Assembly: GCF_000151315.2 (NCBI RefSeq)
Contig: NW_011887295.1
Coordinates: 62,001-126,000, forward strand
Length of the DNA stretch: 64,000 bases
From: Capsaspora owczarzaki ATCC 30864
Lineage: Eukaryota > Opisthokonta > Filasterea
Reading direction: 5' to 3'
This document shows, piece by piece, positions 37,801 through 48,514 of this stretch. Each line of letters opens with the position of its first letter. Position 1 is the stretch's first letter. The notes beneath the pieces were generated by a model. The model saw nothing but the letters and a program-made list of their open reading frames with translations. It was not told the DNA's origin and ran no database searches. The position numbers were made by a program, and so were the translations under genes.

Positions 37801-39544
37801 GCAATGCCAAGGAGTGGCTGGTCTGATTTGAAGCGAGCAATCTGGTGGCGCTTGTCGACATCCCACACGAGGATTTGGCCATCGAGGCTGACGCTGGCCA
37901 AAATGCGGGGGTTGCTCGACCAGCTGACGATCGAGATTGGCTGTGAATCGCATCAAGGCAAGAAGAGTGAGCAGAGGTTTGAGGGGGGGGGGCAAAATAG
38001 TGCAAGGATGCTTTGTAAGGGCAAAGTTCATGTACCTCCGTGTATGTTTCGTCCTTGAGATGGAAGGCAACGGACCATGCATCACGCTCTAGAATAGAAA
38101 CCACTGTTGAAGCGTCGAAGCGCCGCCAAAAAGTCAGTCAAAACACGCAGCAAGCTGTCAGAATACTCAAGGACAACAAAAACCACGTACTGCTGCCAGT
38201 GGGAAGCGCCAAGAAACGCCCGTCGTGGCGCCAAGCCAAGCGGCATCGATCGTTTACACTGTGTCAGAGTCAAATGAGCGTTGTCAGTCGCGGGAAAGAC
38301 AACTGGGACAACCAGAAGACTGCCCGGCAAACCCAAAACTTGTTGTTGGTTCACGTACTGAACATCACGAGTGGCCTTCAACGCCTTGGCACTGCGGACG
38401 CACTCTTCCTTTTCGACGTTCCAAATCTTGACGGTTCCGTCACAGCTGGCAGAAGCCTGGGGTCGGAGGCAAAGTTGACGCGGACGATGAGCACGAAAAT
38501 CACAGCAAACACAACAAAACACACAATGTTTTTTTACCAAATAAGTTCCAATCGGGTCGTAGGCAACGCTACGAACGGCGTCAGTGTGTCCACGCAGCGC
38601 CTTGAGCTTGGATGGGTCGTGCATGTCGATGATGTACACGTTTTCGGCGCTGTCAAAAGCCAAAGTTCCAACGAACGTGTGAGCCGCAAACAAACACGCG
38701 TTCCATTCTAGTGGACACGAGATTCATCACAGGGGCTTACAAGTTGAAGCAAGCTGCAATGGAGCTGCCATCCCCACTGAGCGAGATCGAGCGGACCTCG
38801 GAGCCGTGGCGGAACAGCGTCCGTGCGAAACGGCGTGTCTCCGAGCTGAATTGTGTAATGGACATTTGCAATGTGCCGACAACGATCGCGTCACCCTGCA
38901 GTAGATGAGCATACAGCAATGTCCAATCGGTGAGCGCAAAAAAAAATTGGCGGGAAAACAGTGTTTTTTTCGTTTTCGGTGACTCACATTGACTGCCAAG
39001 CAGACGGGCTCGAGATTGGCGCTGTTGTCCAGGTCCACGGGAGCCTCCGCGTTGGGATCAAAAATGCGAATGGACGCGTCCGCAGCTCCGCACGTAATGA
39101 TCTTCCCACTGAACAAACAACCAACGAAGTGAGGAAGCAAAGAAAAAAAAAATGCCGCTTTCTTGCGATTGCTCTCCCCTGCCTGCACATGAGTGTATCA
39201 TCGCAGCCACAGCAGGACCACTGAATTCACGCTGTAAACGACGTGAAAAACGCTGGTGGGAAGACTGGCACAGAGCCAGAGGGCCGCCTGTCGCCAGAAG
39301 CAGGAAAACGAGAAGGCGAGATTTTTTTGGCGCCAAATAAAATGGCGGGAAAACTTTTTTTTTTGTTTTTTTTTTTTCTTTTTATCTCTCTTGCGCAAGT
39401 GCCGAGAGCTCACTCAGCCTTTATCATCGACACGCAAAGAAAACATTAGGCTGAGCAGCCAACACGAACGCACCTGGAGTGGAACGCAATGTCCGTCGTC
39501 CCGCGAACATGCGCAAACTTGGGAACGGGCAGTTGCGTTTGCAT
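34896..39544 (-). CDS. WDHD1: WDHD1/AND-1/Ctf4 replisome adaptor
   Basis: Ctf4/AND-1 trimers tether DNA polymerase alpha to the CMG helicase. Twelve exons: complement(34896..35017, 35110..35611, 35712..35858, 35973..37646, 37770..37940, 38036..38103, 38191..38258, 38359..38456, 38538..38649, 38741..38895, 38988..39108, 39474..39544), 1102 aa, all in phase. The N-terminus is a WD40 propeller (GKIITCGAADASIRIFD, SASCDGTVKIWNVEKEECV, CRLAWRHDGRFLALPTG, ILASVSLDGQILVWDV). After an acidic linker with a long Ser run comes the SepB/Ctf4 beta-propeller (YNEIGYITSRNE, AIDVHFHD, VWVGFTAAGVPATCDSLGIV). The helical region (RHMRALELCCRLRTVD) follows. The C-terminus is disordered and ends NPFAKK..PTPAF. 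No HMG box is present, unlike vertebrate WDHD1. Confidence 0.95.
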
Positions 39545-39854
39545 TGTATATTGTTGGAAAGAGTGAGCTTGAATTGCAAAGCCAAAAGATGATGGTAAAA
39601 AATTCCATGTTGAACAGGACAAGAAACAACAAAAGCAAGATGACACAAAGAGAGGAACAAAACGAACAAAAACAAACGGCTCAACAACAACAACAACAAA
39701 AGCGACATCATCGCAGCACAACAAATAGCCCTTCCGCCCCCCCAAAAAAAAAAAAAAAGGATCGTGGTTCAAGTCTCGAGTAGATGCCGTCCGAAACTGC
39801 TTGGCGGGCTTGTTGATTCAACAAGAGGAGGGAAAACAACAAAAATTTGCAATT
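39545..39854. other. Intergenic between WDHD1 start and LAMTOR2 end
   Basis: 310 bp, A/C-rich on the plus strand, with CAA repeats and an A tract near 39745-39759. Expected to hold the WDHD1 promoter. No motif recognised. Confidence 0.5.
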
Positions 39855-41216
39855 TTAAAAGTTGTCAAGGTTGGTGCCGACAGCGAGTCCACCGATGACT
39901 ACGCTTGACAAGGGCTCCTCGAGGTGCTTGGCAAGAGCAAGGGCCTGTTTCGTTTTCGTTGAATCGAGAGCGAGGAGCAACGGATGGTTTGAGTAAAAAA
40001 AAAAAAAGTTAGAATTTCGCCCAGAGTTTCCCCCTGCCCTACCCCCCTCCCTGCTAGGAAGCAGCAACAAGTTCCAGCCTCCATAAATCATGCATCGCAG
40101 GCACCCACCTTGGACTTGAGCAGACCGTACTCGACGGACGGCTTGGCGTACAGGCAGAGCAGCAATCCAGCGACGCGGGTGACGCCGACGCGACCGCTCT
40201 CGCAGCCGAGCAACAGGAAGTTCATGGCGGTTGTATCGAATGCAGCCTTGCCTTCGCGCTCGAATGCGTGCCAGACGTTCGCAGCGATGGCGCCCGTGAC
40301 GCGCGCGCTCTGGTCGTTGTCGCCCGTCAGCGCGATCAGTGTTCCGTTCTGCGTCAGGAGCCTGGTTGGAGCCAACGATGGGGAGGTAAGTGAGCAAAGC
40401 CAGATGTCAGCTCGGTGTCGCATCCGATCAATGGGGGAGACGAGGGTAGGGTCAGAGGAGGATGAATGGAGGAGATTTGGAAAGCGAACCCTGCTCGCCC
40501 GGCCCACCCGCCCGACCACCCGACCGACAGACCATCATCCTGCCAGCAGCATCAGCATCGGCAGCAGCATCACCGGCAGCATGGATGCGCTGACATGCCT
40601 CGCCGCAGTAACTTCCATCTCCGCGTCGTTTCTTCTCTGTCGTCCACCGCCTGGCCGCCCGCCGCTCGCCAGTCATCGCGCACCCGCATCAAGCATCGTT
40701 GCATGTGGGACTGCGGGACTTTTGGCACTCGGCTCAGACCGCGCAGACCAGCACATCGCCAGGCAACGAAAAAACCCAAAGCCGACCTCAACAGCACCAC
40801 ATGATTTAATGGCCTTTTCATTTTGTATGGGATTTGCATTGGAGTTTTTTTTTTTTTTTTTTTTTTTTTGTATGGGATTTGCATTGAAGTTTTTTTTTTT
40901 TCCTTGGTTTTGTGCATTGTCCGCAGAGTAGGACGCCGACGATGCCGCGCGCCACGTTGAATAAGCAGAAGACGACAACGACGACGATGGCAGTGCCCTT
41001 GTGCGATGGTGCAGGACAGACTCTGCGCAGTAAACCCTTCTTCAGTTTCCCCCTCCCCTCCTAGCCTCTCCCCCGGCTCCCACAAGGCGTGCGCATATGA
41101 GAAGGGGGGAAACACGACGACACTTGCAGGGTGTGAGTGACGCCAAAGGTGGTCGCTTCCTGAAGCACGCTCCGCAACGCGCGCGGCTTGAGCATTCGCT
41201 GTGGTGGTTGATCCAT
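39855..41216 (-). CDS. LAMTOR2: Ragulator subunit LAMTOR2 (roadblock domain)
   Basis: LAMTOR2/p14 pairs with LAMTOR3 in the Ragulator, which anchors Rag GTPases and mTORC1 to lysosomes. Exons: 41216 to about 41122, 40361..40109, 39944..39855 (about 145 aa). The sequence follows human LAMTOR2 closely: MLKPRALRSVLQEATTFGV, LLTQNGTLIALTGDND, ARVTGAIAANVWHAFER, NFLLLGCESGRVGVTRVAG, LLLCLYAKPSVEYGLLKSK and LAKHLEEPLSS. The C-terminus is about 14 residues longer. The donor of exon 1 is ambiguous: GTGTCG at 41123 is out of phase with exon 2, GTCGTC at 41121 is in phase. The first intron (about 760 bp) carries two T/A tracts. The Met at 41216 precedes the conserved MLKP by seven residues. Confidence 0.92.
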
Positions 41217-41764
41217 GACTACTGAGAGCAATTCAACACAAAATAGAGTGAGACAGTCCGATGAGGAAGAGAAAAATGAGCCACTCGAGTGTTGATCGTG
41301 CTTGCTGCAAGCAAGGTGGACCAGGTCAAACGACTTTGGAAGAAGTCGTTTCGATCGTCAGTCGGCTCAGCGGCGACCTCTGCTCGCTCGAATGGCCGGA
41401 AAGCACTGGAAATAGAGGGCAACCTCAGTTCGGATGGCCCAAAAGATGTTCTCTCTATTGGAAAGGGTGAAGCTTGCCTGAACGCAGTATATACTACGTA
41501 GGGAACTTTTTTTTTTCTTTCCTTTTCTTGGCAATTTCGTAGATCGAGTTGTAAACCAGCGATTGGCTCTCAAAACAATCCATTTCTTAAAGTGACAACA
41601 AACACAAGCTGCAGAGTCGAAGCTCTCCAGCAAACAGCCAATGCGAGAGGCTGGGCAAAGCACTCGTGGTACAACCCAATTTGCTCAATGCCTCTTCAAA
41701 CGAAATCTCGCTTGAAGCTCATCAAGCAAAGGCACAAAAGCCATGCACATGTCCGGTTTTTTTT
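41217..41764. other. Intergenic between LAMTOR2 start and DUF1761 gene end
   Basis: 548 bp with only short open frames and no family motif. It should contain the LAMTOR2 promoter and the 3' UTR of the DUF1761 gene. Confidence 0.5.
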
Positions 41765-42692
41765 TTACTGCGGGAGCCACTTGGTGACAAACTGCGAAAG
41801 CAAGGTGCCGGCAATCATCGTGACAAACGTATGTCCCAAGAAGATGTGGAGCAGCCCAACCGCGCGTTGGTTCCAGGCAAAGTCAGCGCCAGCCGAGCAA
41901 GCAGTGAATGCAAACCAAATTCCGGCGAGCGTCTGTTGATCAGAAAGCGCCAATCAATGTGAGCGCGCAACGTTCGGGTGTCGTGTAAATGCACGTCGAA
42001 TCCCGCAAATTTCTGAGCATTTTTTTGTTTTGTTTGTTTGTTTGATGGTTGTTCTTCTTTCAGTCTTAGCCTCGCTATAATTGTTCTCCGATTCATAGTC
42101 AGTAAAAATTTTCCGCGCAGTTCGATGCGTGTGTTGGTTCAATCGTACCGAACGCGAAACGGATCAAAAATGACCTTTTTTTGATTTTTTTTTTTTTTTC
42201 GATTTTTGATTTTTGATTTTTTTGATTTTTTGATTTTTTTCGATTTTTTGAATTTTTCGCAATCTTGGAACGCAAACCAGGCGAGAGAGAGCGAGCGCGC
42301 GCGCGTTCTATTGGATGGAGTGACGAGAGAACGCAATGGCTCAACAACAGGAGGGAGACGCTGTGGGGTGAAGGGCAAAGGAAACAACGCACTGCGAAGG
42401 TCTTGCAGGCCGTTGCGACGTCGGTCGTGAATCCGAGGTTGAGCTGAGTGAGCAGGACGGCGATGGTCAGGAACTGGACATAGAGGCTGAAGGCGCTGAT
42501 GGCAAGACCCATCTTCATCTCCTTGTTCTGCTGCTTGGCTTGCTCGGGAGTGCGGTTCTTGCTGATGCGGATGCCGTTCAGGCGCATCCACTCGTCCAGA
42601 AATCCGTACGGGCTGTGCCAGAACGCACCGATCGCCATCGAGAGCACCGTTCCAGCCAGCGAGCCAACCGCGTGTTGCCAAGTAAGCGTCAT
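41765..42692 (-). CDS. DUF1761-family membrane protein
   Basis: The join is complement(41765..41932, 42393..42692), 155 aa, phase 0 junction after CKTFA. Hydrophobic segments: AVGSLAGTVLSMAIGAFWHS, AISAFSLYVQFLTIAVLLTQL, TLAGIWFAFTACSAGADFAW and LLHIFLGHTFVTMIAGTLLS. The order (a first TM with FWHSP/YGF then W-LNGI, a charged loop RTPEQAKQQNKEMKMG, then three further TMs) resembles DUF1761 proteins of bacteria and fungi. Function unknown. The 460-bp intron includes a TTTTTGA-rich tract and a purine-rich GAGAGAGCGAGCGCG run. The Met at 42692 is the first ATG in a good hydrophobic context. Confidence 0.75.
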
Positions 42693-43458
42693 TTTCTTGT
42701 CGTAAGTGTGAACTAAAAGGAGGGGGAAATCACCAACCAGAACAACAACAACAACAACAACAAAAAAAAAAAAAAAAAATGGTAGGAAAAAGGAAGAGTG
42801 CCAAATCAATTAAATTTGAACAAGAGCAAAATCCCGATTCAGGTTGTTGACCAAGAGTGCGCATTCAATAAAGCAGAAGTGCTGAAGAATCATGCCAATC
42901 AAGGCAAAATATCCGGCACAGAGGAGGAGCTCGGCTCTGAGCTGCTCACGAAGATACGCGACGGGACGCAATGCTTCGTTCAAAAAGAAAGTTACACAGC
43001 TCCGTAACAGCTTGGCAGAAGAAGGCACAACATCGTCCTGCTTCCACCAGTGGTGCAGTAGTTGAAGCGTCTCCTTCATGCTTCCATCGCGATGTTCCCA
43101 ACAGCCGATGTCTGGCGCATGGCAAATGCCTCGGCATCTACCGCCTCCATCGGTTTGTTGAGCAGTGTCGGCTTTCTTGTGTGCTTCGAGCCACCGTCGA
43201 TCGTCGTGAGTGGCGCGGTTGAAATGGTCGCGAAGCCACATCGGTGTTTTTTGCCGGCACAACAGGCGTCGTGTCGTTCGGATCAACGCTGAACGGTGCC
43301 TCGAGCAAACGTCGTCTGGCTGCCCAAGCTCCCCAACTTCTTCCCGATCTCATCCCTCGTGCTCCAGTATTCTCTAGTAGACGTTCATTCGCCTTTCCGA
43401 ATCATGAGCGGGTCAGTCAATTTGCCAGCTGTGTCGAAGCCCACACTCCAAGTCCAAA
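42693..43458. other. Divergent intergenic region with one unsupported open frame
   Basis: 766 bp. A 158-codon minus-strand frame (42810..43286) has only a TTG start, no recognisable domain and no clear splice context, so I do not call it. Plus-strand frames near 43062-43292 look hydrophobic but match nothing I know. The 3' part is the promoter/5' UTR of the kinase-like gene. Confidence 0.45.
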
Positions 43459-45684
43459 ATGTCAAACAACAACGACCGAGCTGTACCAGAATCCCCCGTC
43501 AGCGATCTCACTGAGCACTTTCAGAGTGTTTCAATGTAAGTGTATGCGGCCCACGGCTGGTCGTCCAGCTGCACTGCGACGGCCACAACATCCCATGAGA
43601 CCGTTTGAAACTCAGCGTTCATTTTTGTTGCATTGTGTTGCTTCGATTTCCTCTCCCGGCTTGGCGGCACCGACTCGACTTCTGTGAGCAGTGACAGAGC
43701 AACCATGTCATCGCAAGATGCGAGTCATGGCGACCAAGGCCTCGCCGCCGCCGCTCCGAGCGACCCGATGCACGATTTGGCAGCTTGTCTCGGCCTTGTC
43801 TCGGCAAAAAGTTTGGCGCCATTTTCGCCTCGTTTGCCCAACGTCAACCTGGCCACCCAGCGGTCTGGCCTCCTGGCGGCTCTGCCCGATGCAAGTACCA
43901 TCAAAGGCAACGAGCTGCCACAGCTGTCAGATGAACAGCGGACGAACGCCGCGGCAGTGCTTAATGAGCTGGGGCTGCCAGACACCAGCGAGTCTGTCCC
44001 GCATGCAGTTGGTTTCGTACTACTCAAAACCCTCCTCCGGGAGCTGAAAGCCGAGGCGAAGGCCGCAGCCGCCGAGCAGGAGCGCCAGGAAGCCGTGGCA
44101 GCTGCCGCCGAGAAGAGAGCCGACAACGAGAGAAACGAGAAGCTGAAAGCCGAGGCAGCTGCCGAGGCGAAAGCCGCAGCCGCCGAGACAGCGCGCCAGA
44201 AAGCCGTGTCGAGGGCTTCCGAGTTCCTGCTCGATAAGGACATTGTCTTGCCAGCTCTCGGTCCTGCCAATCTGGGCAAATCGAACATGCGTGCATTTGT
44301 GTCAGCAGCGCACAAAGCTGCCGTTGCACTCCACGGCGAATTTGGCGTACATACCGATTTGGAATACACAGCGCGTCCTGCTGATGCTCTTCATGATGCT
44401 GCTCGGGCTGGGTATGATGGCGAGGCAGCTGTTCGGCTGCTGGTGTACCTCACGCTTACTGCGGTCGCCAAAGTCCTCGGACAGCATCAACTGGGCGAGA
44501 TTCCTTATTGCTTCAAGACCGCCGGCATCAAGCTCTCGGCAGCGAACGCGGCACAGGACCTCTGGCACGTCTCGTGGCTCGGCATCGGTCATGGTGCTCT
44601 CGTGATCAAGAAGCCGTCCGCCCCGGAACCCACCAGCAGTCCGAAATACGAGGAGCAACGCAAGCAACTCGCGCTCGAAGACTCGGACAATCCACTCATT
44701 CTCGGGCAGCTGTACGACTACTTGCAGGAGCTGCGCATCACCTACAACCTGAACTCGGTGTTTGGCATCCTGACCAACTACATGTACTGGCGCATCTGCT
44801 GGCTGGACGACGCCGCATCGAACGAGCTTGCCGCGTGCCGCGGGGAGCTCATTCGATGCGGGGAATCGACAGCACACGAACTGGACCAGCACGCCTCGTT
44901 CCCCTTGTCGCAGTTCGCGGCAACCCAAGTGACAGCCACGCCGTTCCCGCCGCCAACGCAGCAGCGCGAGCCTCTGAAGCGCGAGCTCCGCTGCAGCCAA
45001 CCCTTCTACTACCGAGACAAGGAAATCGTGTCCGTTATCGCTTCCGCGCTCTACAAGATGAGCCGCATCGTCCCAATACGCGGCCGATGCCACACAGCCC
45101 TTGCCGTCACTTCGAAAAGCTACGCATGGGAGTCGTTCAAGATGCCTCTTGACTTTCACCACATGCCGACCATTGACAAAGCGTCAAATCGCCTCTACCT
45201 GACACTCCGACTCGGTGGTGGCGGCGATGGCACGGCGTGGCTTGCATCGAACGCAGCGGGCCGCGTCTGCGTCGTCAAGTTCTTCAACGAGCCCAACTTG
45301 GAGGACATTCAAGCCGAGTGCAATCGGTGGAACGACATCTGGCATCAGCGAGACCCCCAGTTTCCCGAGGCGGTTGTCGTCACACTGCTTCAGCAGCCGG
45401 TGCTCGTCATGCCATTTGTCAAGACAGGAGAGTTTCCCAAGCAAGTACCTGCGGACGCTCGAAAGGCGATTCGCGAGGCCGCGCAGAGAATGGCCACAGC
45501 AGGCTACATGCACGACGATCTTCTGATGCGTCATGTCGGCTTCTACACGAAGGCTTCCAATACCTTGATGGCGGTCTTCTGCGACTTGTCACGAGTCACC
45601 CGGGTGAGCTCCGCCACAGAGAAGGAAGACGCGTGGCAGACCATGCTCGCCAACCTTTCGCGTGAGCTCAAAGTCGAATTGTGA
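43459..45684 (+). CDS. Kinase-fold protein resembling Crinkler-D2/fungal-type kinase-like families
   Basis: Join 43459..43535, 43692..45684 (689 aa). The short first exon (MSNNNDRAVPESPVSDLTEH..) joins exon 2 in phase; ATG 43705 would be the unspliced alternative. Residues about 130-180 are an Ala/Glu/Lys coiled coil built of near repeats (KAEAKAAAAEQERQEAV, AEAKAAAAETARQKAV). The C-terminal 300 residues carry a degenerate kinase pattern: LTLRLGGGGDGTAWLA (glycine-rich), VCVVKFFNEP (Lys), a hinge-like PVLVMPFVKTGEFP, GYMHDDLLMRHVGF (catalytic-loop-like, Asp present), then AVFCDLSRV (DFG-like). The upstream FGILTNYMYWRICWLDD motif is typical of the large kinase-like families seen in oomycete Crinklers, chytrids and some protists. 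Substrate unknown. Often multicopy and lineage-specific elsewhere. Family name by recollection. Confidence 0.7.
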
Positions 45685-45749
45685 CGACTGCTTTTTGTCA
45701 ACCATGGCCACGTCTGTCATCCGCCATCCAGTGTCTCCAGCTTTCTTGC

Positions 45750-45755
45750 AATAAA
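45750..45755 (+). terminator. Poly(A) signal AATAAA
   Basis: A hexamer 66 bp after the kinase-like gene's stop; the convergent dehydrogenase ends at 45894. Confidence 0.5.
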
Positions 45756-45893
45756 TGTCAAGCCTTCTCACATTGGCTCACTCGATGGCGGCCAGAGCTC
45801 AAATCATCAATTGTAATAATGCGAAAAAAAAGAAGAACAAAAACCAGCACAAGCGTACATCAACGGGGACAGCTACACACTCATTTTTTTGTT

Positions 45894-48118
45894 TTAACGC
45901 ATGGTGGGCATCGAGACGGCGGCAGCGCGGGTGGTCGCGTCAGTCTCCTTCCAGAGCGAGGTGACGGTCTTGAGCTGGGTGTAGAACTGGACACCGGCCT
46001 TGCCGTAGAAGTTGAGGTCGCCGAAGAAGGACTTGCGAGAGCCAGTGAAGGAGAACATGGGCAGCGGCACTGGGATCGGGACGTTGATGCCAATCTGGCC
46101 GGCATCGACCTCGTTGGTGAACTTGCGAGCAATAGCGCCATTGTTGGTGAAAATGGCAGTGCCGTTGCCGTAAGGGTTGTTGTTGATGATTTGGATGGCA
46201 TCGTCAAGGGTCTCGGCGGAGAGGCAGACAAGAACGGGGCCGAAAATCTCCTCCTTGTAGCACTTCATCGAGGGAGTGACATCGGCGAGGATGGTGGGGC
46301 CAACAAAGTTGCCCTTCTCAAAGCCGGGGACGGTGACGTCGCGTCCGTCGAGCAAGAGCTTGGCGCCTTCGTCAACGCCGGACTGGATGAGCGAGAGAAC
46401 GCGCTTCTTGGCCTGGGGCGAAATCAGAGGGCCGACTTGGGTGGCCGAGTCGAGGCCGCTTCCGACCTTGAGCTCGCGCGAGCGCTCAATCAGCTCGGGA
46501 ATCCACTTGCGGGCCTCGCCGACAAAGACGGCGGTCGAGAGAGCCATGCAGCGTTGGCCGGCAGCACCGAAAGCGGCGCCGACGAGCGAGTTGAGGGTGT
46601 GCTCCTTGTTGGCGTCGGGCATGATGATGCCGTGGTTCTTGGCACCGTTGTTGGCCTGGACGCGCTTGCCGTTGGCCGAGCCACGCGAGTAAATGTGGAG
46701 ACCAGCGCGGTCGGAGCCGACAAAGGAGATGGCGCGAATCTCGGGGGCGTCGCAAATGTAGTTGACAGAGTCGATCGAGCCGTGGATGACGTTCAAGACA
46801 CCCTTGGGGACGCCAGCCTCAGCAGCGAGGGACACGAGCTTCATGGCCGCGGTCGGGTTGCGCTCGGAGGGCTTGAGCACGTACGTGTTGCCGCAGGCAA
46901 TGGCGAGCGGGAACATCCACAGCGGGATCATGGCAGGGAAGTTGAAGGGGGTGATGCCAGCGCAGACACCAATCGGCTCGCGGTAGGTGTAAGTGTCAAG
47001 ATCGGCGCTGAGCGAGCCGAGCGTGTCACCGAGCAGCAGCGAGGGAATGCTGCAGGCATGCTCGACAACCTGGAGGCCGCGAAGAACGTCGCCGTCGGCG
47101 TCAGCAAGGGTCTTGCCCTGCTCGATCGTGATGGAGCGAGCAATGTCGCCCATGTTGGCGCGAACGAGGTGCTGGAGCTTGAGCATGATGCCCTGGCGCT
47201 GGATGGGAGACGTCTTCTTCCAAGTCTTGTAAGCGGCGGCAGCGGCAGCGGTGGCAGCCTGCATCTCGGCCTGGGTGGCCACGGGCACGCGAGTGACGAC
47301 CTCCTGGGTGGCCTATTTTTGTGTTTTGGTTTTGGTTTTGTTTTGTTTGTTGTTTTGCAACGTTGGAAGGTGACAAGGTGAAATCAAAACAAAAGTGAAT
47401 CCAACAAAAAAAAAAAAAAAAAAGGCACAAAATAGAGCACATGACTCGATGGACGTACGGGGTTGTGGACGTCAATCCACTCCTTGGTCTGCGACTCGAC
47501 AAACTCGCCGTTGATGTAGAGCTTGGTGGTGGGCACCTGGAAGATGAGCAACCAAAAAAGTGAGTGCACAGAAGACCAGAACCTTTTTTTTTTTTGACTT
47601 GCTCCTCAATCTCACGCATTGGTCCTGCGCAATGATGTCACTGCCAATAATGATGATGATGATGATGATGCTGGTTGACAGTTTGTTGAGTCGAAAATCA
47701 ACGCCTGATCCACCAAAACGAGATAAGAAAAAAAAAAGTCACGATCAAAGCATTGAGACCAAGCATTGGGACAGTGGGTCGTGTCTGGGCTACAGCGAGC
47801 GCCCACGCGAGTCGTGGAGGGGTGTGTAGACAAGCATTGAGTGTGGCTGCATGCATCCCGCAGCCAAAGCACGCCGTGGAACAAGGCAAGCGAGCGACGA
47901 ATTTGCGGCAACCCAACAAAAAAAAAAAAAAAAAACCGACGCGTGCGTTTTGTTGAAACGCCATACAACGAACCGCGACACTGAGTGTTCGTGAAGGGGG
48001 AAGTGGGTGGACGGAAGGCGCTGACCCGCCGAGTGGGACGTACCTTGGTGGCAGCGGCAGAGGCGGCGGCGGCAGCAGCGGCAGCAGCGGGGCGGGCCAC
48101 AGTGGAGAAGGAGCGCGC
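45894..48118 (-). CDS. ALDH6A1: Methylmalonate-semialdehyde dehydrogenase (acylating), 5' exon unplaced
   Basis: A CoA-dependent ALDH that converts methylmalonate or malonate semialdehyde to propionyl- or acetyl-CoA in mitochondrial valine and pyrimidine breakdown. Exons found: 48118..48044, 47536..47459, 47312..45894, all phase 0. The first has [10 protein letters not shown] then an Ala-rich run, a mitochondrial-presequence look, but no ATG; an acceptor (TTTGTAG) precedes it. A start exon must lie upstream of a 40-nt A tract (about 48129-48163). Exon 2 gives [20 protein letters not shown]. The main exon has [59 protein letters not shown] (catalytic Cys), EEIFGPVL and [18 protein letters not shown]. 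All are MMSDH signatures and length is normal. Confidence 0.93.
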
Positions 48119-48127
48119 CTACAAAGC

Positions 48128-48166
<39 letters not shown>

Positions 48167-48514
48167 AGCCATCGTTCCTCCTTCAAGGACACTGGAGAGG
48201 AGTCTAGGCGCGGGGCCGGTGGTAAGCAACAGAGCGCAAACAAATGCCACATCAGAGGAGCGGCGAGCGACAGGACGAAGGCGACCACAAGCCACCGCAA
48301 AGGTCCCAATAGAACAAAAAAAAAGCACGAGGGAAACAACAGGTTTTTTTTTTTTTTTTTTTTTCTGTATTCGTTACATTGCGCAGAAGAACGGACGACA
48401 GCATTTTGTGTGAACAAGGAAAAGGAGTGAATAAAGGAAATGAACGAGATCAGAAATATGAAGATGGATTCAGAAAGTCCAGTTCTCGTTTTTGGCGACT
48501 GCAAACACGCACAA
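48119..48514. other. Divergent region between ALDH6A1 and the purple acid phosphatase
   Basis: Contains an A tract (about 48129-48163), an A run at 48317 and a T tract (48344-48364). The missing first exon of ALDH6A1 should be here. One candidate, an ATG near 48255 on the minus strand with a GTGTCC donor, keeps phase but is weak. Confidence 0.4.

Noticed and set aside
42810-43286. A 158-codon minus-strand frame between the DUF1761 and kinase-like genes
   Set aside because: Only a TTG start, no recognised motif, no splice context.
43705-45684. ATG 43705 as the start of the kinase-like gene
   Set aside because: Kept only as an alternative; the upstream exon 43459..43535 with a GTAAGT donor joins in phase to 43692 and extends the frame.
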